DNA of 56,871 nucleotides from Paludibacteraceae bacterium (GTDB lineage Bacteria; Bacteroidota; Bacteroidia; Bacteroidales; Paludibacteraceae), in contig JAKSNX010000004.1 in assembly GCA_024405815.1 (NCBI GenBank), positions 1-56,871 of the forward strand. The letters are read 5' to 3'. The translations under genes were made by a program, and so were the position numbers. The first letter of the stretch is position 1. Every line of letters starts with the position of its first letter. The notes beneath the pieces were generated by a model, which was given only the letters and a program-made list of their open reading frames with translations, did not search any database and was not told where the DNA came from. Shown here piece after piece: positions 51,482 through 56,871 of this stretch.

Positions 51482-53071
51482 TCAAGGGACAAGGGCAAAT
51501 GTCAGTTGTTTTTTCTCTAAGTTTGTTGATTCAACCATAACATTTACATCGTCTCCAAGTGTGTATTTCTTTTTTGTACGCTTACCTGTTACGCAATAGT
51601 TCTTTTCATCGTAAATGTAATAGTCATCGTCCATATCACGGATGGGAACCATACCTTCACACTTATTAACTGTTATCTCCACATATATGCCCCACTCTGT
51701 AACGCCCGATATTACACCACTGAACACTTGCCCTACCTTATCGCTCATAAACTCCACCTGCTTGCTCTTTATGGAGTCTCGCTCCGCACCTACCGCCACT
51801 TGCTCCATATCTGAACAATGGGCACAATATTCCTCAAACTGGTTCTTGTCTGCTGAATCACCACCGCTTAGGTAATGGGAAAGCAGACGGTGCACCATCA
51901 TATCGGGGTAACGTCTTATTGGTGAGGTAAAGTGGGTATAGTAATCAAACGCCAATCCGTAATGGCCTATGTTATTTGTGCTATAAACCGCTTTTGCCAT
52001 TGAGCGTAGCGCCACTGTCTCTATCAGGTTCTGCTCTCTTGTTCCCACCACCTTATCAAGCAGCCTGTTTATTGATTTTGAGACCTCTGTACGCTCCCCA
52101 TCGGGTTTTAGCTTATATCCGAATTTACTGATGAATTCTGACAAATTCTGAAGTTGGAAACGGTTTGGTTCATCGTGGATTCTATAGACAAAGGTCTTTG
52201 GCTTCTCATTTTTCTTTGCCTTGCCTATGGTCTCAGCCACAGTACGGTTTGCAAGCAGCATAAACTCCTCTACAAGGTTATTTGACTCTTTTGCCTCTTT
52301 GAACCACACGTTTATGGGCTTGCCGTTCTCATCTATCTCAAACCTCACCTCTACACGCTCAAATGATATGGCTCCTACGCTGAACCTATTATCTCTTAAT
52401 ATCTTAGCCAACTCATTAAGGGCAAGCACCTCTTTGCTGTAATCTCCGCTACCGCCCTCTATTATCTCTTGCACCTCATCGTATGTGAACCTGCGATTGC
52501 TGCGTATTACAGCCTTGGTTATTCTGCTACTCTTAACCACACCTTTGGGTGTCATCTCAAATATGACAGAATATGTCAGTTTGTCCTCATCGGGTCGGAG
52601 TGAGCACACCATATTGCACAGTTTTTCAGGTAACATGGGTATCACTTTATCCACCAAATAAATGGAAGTGGCACGTGCGTATGCCTCTTTGTCTATAACA
52701 TCGTTTGGTTTTACGTAGTGTGTTACGTCTGCTATATGTACTCCAATCTCGTAGTTCCCGTTGGCTAACTCCTTGATTGATAGTGCATCGTCAAAATCCT
52801 TGGCATCTTTAGGGTCTATGGTGAATGTTACCACATCTCTGTAGTCAAGCCTACGTGCTATCTCATCTTCTGTAATGGTTACATCAATCTTGGCGGCTTC
52901 TGCCTCAGCCTCTTCTGGATATTTTTCTGGTAGTTTGAACTCTACTGCCTCTGTCTGACGGCTCTTTTTAGGGCTACGTTCCTCACGCACCTTGACCTTG
53001 ATTTTCTCCTTCTTGAAGAACTTTTTAGACCTTGATTGTTGTTGTTTTTTATGTTTTTTCTTTTTAGTCAT
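51482..53071 (-). CDS. rnr: RNase R-type 3'-5' exoribonuclease lacking N-terminal cold-shock domains
   Basis: A 529-residue RNase II/R enzyme that degrades RNA from the 3' end. The catalytic RNB domain begins about residue 70 with [20 protein letters not shown], which carries the metal-binding aspartates, and includes [22 protein letters not shown]-terminal S1 domain (about 445-525) ends the chain. The winged-helix and two cold-shock domains usual in Bacteroidota RNase R (about 715 residues) are absent and replaced by a 60-residue Lys/Arg-rich lead. The upstream 65 bases hold a promoter, so it is not simply a truncated call. First gene of the operon. Confidence 0.88.
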   Translation of the reverse strand: MTKKKKHKKQQQSRSKKFFKKEKIKVKVREERSPKKSRQTEAVEFKLPEKYPEEAEAEAAKIDVTITEDEIARRLDYRDVVTFTIDPKDAKDFDDALSIKELANGNYEIGVHIADVTHYVKPNDVIDKEAYARATSIYLVDKVIPMLPEKLCNMVCSLRPDEDKLTYSVIFEMTPKGVVKSSRITKAVIRSNRRFTYDEVQEIIEGGSGDYSKEVLALNELAKILRDNRFSVGAISFERVEVRFEIDENGKPINVWFKEAKESNNLVEEFMLLANRTVAETIGKAKKNEKPKTFVYRIHDEPNRFQLQNLSEFISKFGYKLKPDGERTEVSKSINRLLDKVVGTREQNLIETVALRSMAKAVYSTNNIGHYGLAFDYYTHFTSPIRRYPDMMVHRLLSHYLSGGDSADKNQFEEYCAHCSDMEQVAVGAERDSIKSKQVEFMSDKVGQVFSGVISGVTEWGIYVEITVNKCEGMVPIRDMDDDYYIYDEKNYCVTGKRTKKKYTLGDDVNVMVESTNLEKKQLTFALVP

Positions 53072-53080
53072 AATAGTTTC

Positions 53081-53103
53081 TTGTCCTTAAAAGGACAAAG
53101 GTA
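53081..53103 (-). promoter_or_regulatory. rnr promoter and TTGTCCTT palindrome
   Basis: The -7 box TACCTTTG (53103-53096) fits TAnnTTTG. Directly after it on the minus strand is the perfect palindrome TTGTCCTT-AA-AAGGACAA (53081-53098), so the operator or leader hairpin overlaps the -7 box and the start point. Confidence 0.55.
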
Positions 53104-53136
53104 CGGAATTTTTGTGAAAAAAACACCACCTTATGG

Positions 53137-54087
53137 CTATTTATATATCAACCTTACAAGAACATTACCGACAATGCCTAATGTTTTGGCTGAAATATGG
53201 TCTGGAGTATCTTGTGTAGTGTGCCATGTTTCAGGGAACCCGATGCCTGGCTTGAAGTCTATAATATCTATACATGGAATGCCTGCAAGGGTGTTTACAT
53301 AGTAGTGGTCATCTGTAATGGCTCCACCATCTTGATTGACAAAAACATCTGAATACCCCGCTTTCTCCGCCTCTTTCCAAACTAAATCTACTATATCGGG
53401 AGCATAGTATTCTGAGACTTGCTCTCTGTAAAAAGTGGCATTAGGGTCGCCAACCATATCAAGCAGTATGCCGAATCTGGGCTTATAGTCCCTACAGTGC
53501 AGGTTTTTAGCCCAATATTGCGAGCCCAAACAAAAACTGTTTTCTGCTCCACTTACTCCATAATCCTCTGAATCAAAGCATATTAAATCAACTCCAATTC
53601 CCTCTATGGGATTTTGTGAAAAGACTCTGGCAAGCTCTAACATTACCGCTACTCCGCTGGCTCCGTCATTGGCTCCAAGAACAGGATTGACGGCATCTTC
53701 CCTTAACGCCTCCTCATCACACCAAGGACGACTGTCATAATGTGAGGCTATGAAAATACGGTTTTTATTATCGGGGTTAAAAGTGGCGATTATATTGGTG
53801 GAATGGAGTATTTTTCCATCATAAGCCTTTAGGTCTGCCTCTTGTTTTAAAACTTTTAGCCCGTATTGTTCAAATTTGCAAACTATATAATCCATGCACT
53901 TATCATGTGCATCTGTGTTTGGAACTCTTGACCCAAAATCTGTCTGTGCCTTGACAAAAGAGAAACAACTATCGGCGTTAAACTTAGGATATGACTTGGT
54001 TTCTGTCTGTTCTGCTGTGCTGGCTGTATTAGAGCATGCCGTCACTAAAAACAGAAACAATGGTATTATAAATAGACGTTTTTTCAT
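53137..54087 (-). CDS. Glutaminyl-peptide cyclotransferase, M28 fold lipoprotein
   Basis: A 316-residue lipoprotein (lipobox VTAC, Cys18) with a metallopeptidase M28 fold. Likely metal-site segments are ASHYDSRPW, LGANDGASG, FDSEDYG and TWHTTQDT. In Bacteroidota this family forms N-terminal pyroglutamate on exported proteins, many of which begin with Gln after signal cleavage. The family reaction is known; it fits the exported envelope proteins nearby but no link can be shown. It overlaps the GT2 gene by 4 bases. Confidence 0.82.
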   Translation of the reverse strand: MKKRLFIIPLFLFLVTACSNTASTAEQTETKSYPKFNADSCFSFVKAQTDFGSRVPNTDAHDKCMDYIVCKFEQYGLKVLKQEADLKAYDGKILHSTNIIATFNPDNKNRIFIASHYDSRPWCDEEALREDAVNPVLGANDGASGVAVMLELARVFSQNPIEGIGVDLICFDSEDYGVSGAENSFCLGSQYWAKNLHCRDYKPRFGILLDMVGDPNATFYREQVSEYYAPDIVDLVWKEAEKAGYSDVFVNQDGGAITDDHYYVNTLAGIPCIDIIDFKPGIGFPETWHTTQDTPDHISAKTLGIVGNVLVRLIYK

Positions 54088-55049
54088 TTTAACCTGTTTA
54101 CAATGATTTTAATGAAAACTATAACTACATAGAGTGGATATAATATGCTTACAGGCAATATATACGGTATAAGTTTAGTGGTATCCATCTTTACCGCCAT
54201 ATATGACAGCATATCCAAATCCATCAGTACCTTAACCATCCAAAAGTATAGAATCTTAGGATGAAATGGGGCAAAAAAAGGTATTACAATTAAGAATATC
54301 TGCAATAAGAGAACCAATATTGCCGTTATGGTTATTGATTTGCTTTTATAGTTTAGAGCCTTACCTGCCCATCTTGCCCTCTGTCTTAAAAAACCTGATA
54401 ATGTATCCTTGCCTTTGGTTACAACAGTAGCGGGATTTTTGTTTACAGCCACTATTTTTTGCTTGGTAAGTTTCATAGCGTCAAGCAGATACATATCTGC
54501 TCCATTTGGCTTATCGGTACGCATATATGGCTTGGAAAGACGGTAGCCGTCTATGGTGAATGCCAAATTAGCACCCCCACAAATAAGCGGATTGCCAAGC
54601 ATTGCACTTGCCCTTGTAACTATCTGTATGCTTAGAAATTCTGTGGCTTGGAACGGATACTCCTCACTAATCTTAACAGGTCCTATCAGCATTGAGGCTT
54701 TTGTTTTAATGTGTTCCATATACATGGTCTCCACCCACGTATCAGGCTGTAAACAATCTACATCTGTCAGCAGTATTAGTGCATTCTCTTTTATAGTATC
54801 CACTATGCGTCTTACGTTCTCATCCTTGCCTATATGCTCTGTCCTAATTAGTGTAAAAGTCTTAAAACTCTCGGTGAAATGGAGCGTTTTAGTCTTTTGT
54901 TCTATTATTTCATAAGTATTGTCAGTGGAACCGTCATCTACTAATATAAGGTTAAAATCCTTATATGTTTGGGATTGCATGGCTTCCAGCATGGGCTCTA
55001 CGTTTTGAGCCTCATTGTAGGCACAAACTATAACATAGATATCCATCAT
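54084..55049 (-). CDS. GT2-family glycosyltransferase
   Basis: A 321-residue GT-A enzyme. The donor site shows VCAYNEAQNVEPMLEAM, LILVDDGSTDNTYEII and LLLTDVDCLQPDTW-like segments; two or three membrane segments lie near the C-terminus (about 245-320: ITAILVLLLQIFLIVIPFF). Such membrane GT2 enzymes add sugars to lipid-linked or cell-surface glycans. It sits between the LysE-type exporter and glutaminyl cyclase, each overlapping by 4 bases. Donor and acceptor unknown. Confidence 0.82.
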   Translation of the reverse strand: MMDIYVIVCAYNEAQNVEPMLEAMQSQTYKDFNLILVDDGSTDNTYEIIEQKTKTLHFTESFKTFTLIRTEHIGKDENVRRIVDTIKENALILLTDVDCLQPDTWVETMYMEHIKTKASMLIGPVKISEEYPFQATEFLSIQIVTRASAMLGNPLICGGANLAFTIDGYRLSKPYMRTDKPNGADMYLLDAMKLTKQKIVAVNKNPATVVTKGKDTLSGFLRQRARWAGKALNYKSKSITITAILVLLLQIFLIVIPFFAPFHPKILYFWMVKVLMDLDMLSYMAVKMDTTKLIPYILPVSILYPLYVVIVFIKIIVNRLK

Positions 55050-55693
55050 ACTGCGTGTGATAATGAGTTTCCTGTAAGTGTAAGTATAAGGCTCACAAGT
55101 GCTATGAGGAATATTAGAGAGCCTGTTATCTTATTTAATATCCAAAGTCCCCTGATATTGAACTTATTACGGAATGTGCTGGCAAGCAGTGTAATGGTAA
55201 ACCACCACGTGGCTGAACCTGCAAGCACCGCTATCATTCCAAAAACATTCTCATACCAACCTGCGGAATCAACCAAGAACTCCATTCTGGCAAAAAGTCC
55301 CAAAAACAGGAATATCATAAGAGGATTGGTTATTGTAAGGGCAAATGATGTAAGATACTCTTGAAAATATGTTCCTGAACCCACTGATTTCCCCTTTTTT
55401 ATCTTTTTTGTAGGGTTTTGAAAAAATATCATAACACCAAATCCCATAATCACAACGCTGCCCACAAGTTGTATAAGAAATTCATGTTGCTGTATGAAAT
55501 CCATAACAAATGAGAGCCCTAACATTGCAATAAGGGCATATACAAAGTCTGAGCTTGCTGCTCCTAATCCCGATACAAACCCCACTTTCCTGCCTTTTTG
55601 CAGTGTACGCTGAATGCAGAGTATAGCGATAGGACCTACTGGAACAGAGGTACATAACCCAATTATAAATCCTTGTACTATGGTATTAAACAT
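55046..55693 (-). CDS. LysE-family exporter
   Basis: A 215-residue membrane protein from the ATG at 55693 (MFNTIVQG). It has about six membrane segments and the LysE-family opening GFIIGLCTSVPVGPIAILCI, the Pro-rich second part of helix 1. These proteins export amino acids or small metabolites. The longer frame to 55780 starts inside the lpxH coding strand and is rejected. First gene of an overlapping set with GT2 and glutaminyl cyclase. Confidence 0.82.
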   Translation of the reverse strand: MFNTIVQGFIIGLCTSVPVGPIAILCIQRTLQKGRKVGFVSGLGAASSDFVYALIAMLGLSFVMDFIQQHEFLIQLVGSVVIMGFGVMIFFQNPTKKIKKGKSVGSGTYFQEYLTSFALTITNPLMIFLFLGLFARMEFLVDSAGWYENVFGMIAVLAGSATWWFTITLLASTFRNKFNIRGLWILNKITGSLIFLIALVSLILTLTGNSLSHAV

Positions 55694-55711
55694 AATCAAT
55701 ACGCTATCGGG

Positions 55712-55742
55712 TTGCAAAGATAATAAATTTTTCTTATTTTTG
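55712..55742. promoter_or_regulatory. Overlapping divergent promoters of lpxH and the LysE operon
   Basis: Plus: TTG (55712-55714), a 20-base spacer and TATTTTTG (55735-55742) drive lpxH. Minus: TATCTTTG (55722-55715) drives the LysE gene. The two overlap, so only one polymerase can load at a time. Confidence 0.65.
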
Positions 55743-55760
55743 CAGTCATATAACGTCAAT

Positions 55761-56525
55761 ATGGCTGCACAAAAAAACAAAAAGTATTTTATATCTGACT
55801 CTCATCTGGGTAGCAGGGCTTTTGCTCACACTGACCGTGAAAGGGAGCAAAAACTTGTGAGATTTCTGGATTCAATAAAGGCAGAAGCCTCTGATATATA
55901 TTTTTTAGGTGATATCTTTGATTTCTGGTATGAGTATAACCACTACGTTCCTAAAGGGTGCGTGCGTCTGCTTGGTAAAATGGCTGAACTTAGCGACAGC
56001 GGTATAAACTTGCACTTTTTTATTGGGAATCATGATATATGGACCTTTGGCTATCTGGAGAAGGAGATTGGAATGAAGGTCTATGGTGCCTACGATATTC
56101 AGATGCTTGACGGTAAGAAATTCTTTCTTAGCCACGGCGATATGGTGGGATACCGCCCGTTTTCTGTACACCTGATGCAGAAAATTTTTCATAGCAAGGC
56201 AATACAGCACCTATATAGTGTGATTCACCCGTCACTATCCATGAAATTCGGGTATTGGTGGTCTAAAAACAACCGCCTTGTAAAACATACGCAGGAGAGT
56301 GCACAATATTTAGGTGAGGATAAGGAGTTTCTTGTTCAGTTTGCAAAAGAGACTCTTAAAAAAGACCCTACTATAGATTTCTTTATATTCGGACACCGCC
56401 ACGTGGTGCTTGATTTGCTTCTGCGTGATAACAAACGTGTAGTTTATTTGGGTGATTGGATAGATAAATTCTCTTACGGAGAGTGGGACGGTGAGAATTT
56501 TTTCCTTAAAAATTTTGAGGAATAA
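55761..56525 (+). CDS. lpxH: UDP-2,3-diacylglucosamine diphosphatase (LpxH-type)
   Basis: A 254-residue calcineurin-fold phosphoesterase that splits UDP-2,3-diacylglucosamine in lipid A synthesis. Metal-binding blocks are FISDSHLGS, FLGDIFDFW, FIGNHDIW and FGHRHVV. Start chosen at 55761 (MAAQKNKK), 19 bases after the promoter box; upstream in-frame codons overlap the promoter. Length fits the LpxH-type. Confidence 0.85.
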   Translation: MAAQKNKKYFISDSHLGSRAFAHTDREREQKLVRFLDSIKAEASDIYFLGDIFDFWYEYNHYVPKGCVRLLGKMAELSDSGINLHFFIGNHDIWTFGYLEKEIGMKVYGAYDIQMLDGKKFFLSHGDMVGYRPFSVHLMQKIFHSKAIQHLYSVIHPSLSMKFGYWWSKNNRLVKHTQESAQYLGEDKEFLVQFAKETLKKDPTIDFFIFGHRHVVLDLLLRDNKRVVYLGDWIDKFSYGEWDGENFFLKNFEE

Positions 56526-56544
56526 AAAAAAGATTATATCTTTG
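56514..56544 (+). promoter_or_regulatory. Promoter of tRNA-Phe
   Basis: TTTG (56514-56517), a 19-base spacer and TATCTTTG (56537-56544). Near-ideal match. Confidence 0.8.
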
Positions 56545-56570
56545 CAGTCCCAAAACCCAAAGTGGTGATT

Positions 56571-56643
56571 GGTGCCATAGCTCAGTTGGTAGAGCAAAGG
56601 ACTGAAAATCCTTGTGTCCCCGGTTCGATTCCTGGTGGCACCA
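56571..56643 (+). tRNA. tRNA-Phe (anticodon GAA)
   Basis: Folds as a full cloverleaf of 73 bases. Acceptor GGTGCCA pairs with TGGCACC, the anticodon stem AAGGA pairs with TCCTT around CTGAAAA, and the T-loop is TTCGATT. The encoded 3' end does not carry a full CCA. The T-stem has an unusual C-U mismatch (CCCGG with CCTGG). D-arm GCTC/GAGC is intact. Confidence 0.95.
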
Positions 56644-56650
56644 CAAAATG

Positions 56651-56677
56651 AGAGACCTCCAAAGAGGTCTCTTTTTC
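56651..56677 (+). terminator. Intrinsic terminator after tRNA-Phe
   Basis: AGAGACCTC-CAAA-GAGGTCTCT followed by TTTTT. The 3' end of the tRNA and flank (GGCACCACAAAATGA) is repeated inverted beyond it (TCATTTTGTGGTGCC), so an extended hairpin is possible. A related TGACCTC...GAGGTC unit follows at 56736-56760. Confidence 0.85.
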
Positions 56678-56790
56678 ATTTTGTGGTGCCGGTCCCCTTG
56701 TTTACGGGGAGTGCCCCGTACCCCCTCGCTTCGCGTGACCTCTGAAGAGGTCTTTTTCTTTTTGTGGTGCCGGTTCCCTTGTTTACGAAA
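56651..56790. repeat. Tandem duplicated tRNA 3' flank
   Basis: Two similar units (about 56651-56707 and 56736-56787) each hold a GACCTC/GAGGTC hairpin, a T-run and GTGGTGCCGGTYCCCTTGTT-like bases. Between them is a CGGGG-AGTG-CCCCG hairpin and a CCCCCTCGCTTCGCG unit. Confidence 0.65.
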
Positions 56791-56869
56791 TCAATGTCTC
56801 CACTAATTCTGGAACGCCCTCTGCGGCTCGCTTCTTAATAAAGGTGAACGGCTCTCCCACACCCACTAA
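56783..56869 (-). CDS. C-terminal end of a possible gene beyond the window
   Basis: On the minus strand a frame open from the window edge reads VGEPFTFIKKRAAEGVPELV and then ETLIS before a TAA. The composition looks coding, but only about 28 residues are seen and no family is recognised. Confidence 0.3.
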   Translation of the reverse strand, partial: LVGVGEPFTFIKKRAAEGVPELVETLIS

Positions 56870-56871
56870 AT

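Noticed and set aside
56612..56806. ORF starting inside tRNA-Phe and crossing its terminator
   Set aside because: Covers tRNA, terminator and repeat sequence; no protein-like features.

Overview
The window looks like a chromosomal segment of a member of the Bacteroidota, most likely the order Bacteroidales. Several genes are preceded by the Bacteroidota promoter signature TTTG-N19/20-TAnnTTTG instead of a strong Shine-Dalgarno, there is a type IX secretion (T9SS) C-terminal domain, and families typical of the phylum occur (DUF1846, DUF4301, DUF4292, EnvC-like M23, ORF6N). It is a mosaic of conserved housekeeping blocks and one large accessory island.

Layout. 1-4.6 kb: a DUF1846 gene cut by the window edge, a thioredoxin-fold lipoprotein, a small EamA/SMR-type membrane protein, an ORF6N (KilA-N-like) protein behind a striking double-palindrome operator, and a small secreted protein with a PxDGG-type C-terminal tail. 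4.7-16.4 kb (minus strand): four tandem secreted multidomain surface proteins (called D, C, B and A here); only the last one transcribed (D) has a recognisable T9SS CTD, the others end in a shared Ig-like domain with a near-terminal Glu-x-Cys. 16.4-29.9 kb: a defence island holding a GNAT toxin-antitoxin pair between 62-bp direct repeats, an ORF6N-RhuM composite gene, a two-gene RADAR-type system (rdrA ATPase and rdrB adenosine deaminase), a fifth surface protein (E) of the same family, and three genes (HEPN-like, DUF2971, EVE/Mrr-like) that I propose as an undescribed defence cluster. 29.9-30.86 kb is mostly non-coding and holds repeats, two tiny ORFs and an orphan copy of the upstream region of surface gene A. 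30.86-32.3 kb: a tripartite HipBST toxin-antitoxin operon with paired operators.

32.3-45.8 kb: core functions. An outer-membrane barrel and a large TPR protein are divergent from ribD-aroK-prmC, which are followed by a glycan block (glycogen debranching enzyme, GT4 glycosyltransferase, GH57-like protein, DUF4301). 45.9-53.1 kb (minus): an rnr-dut-TPR-DUF4292-envC-like-asnS operon. 53.1-55.7 kb (minus): glutaminyl cyclase, GT2 glycosyltransferase and LysE-type exporter. 55.7-56.6 kb: lpxH-like hydrolase and tRNA-Phe, then a duplicated terminator-like flank.

The most notable biology is the defence island placed inside an array of surface-protein genes, with each module bounded by its own short repeats or hairpins. 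Further points are the shared cysteine C-terminus of four surface proteins, helically phased TTAACA repeats upstream of three loci, and a dispersed hairpin whose stem covaries between copies.
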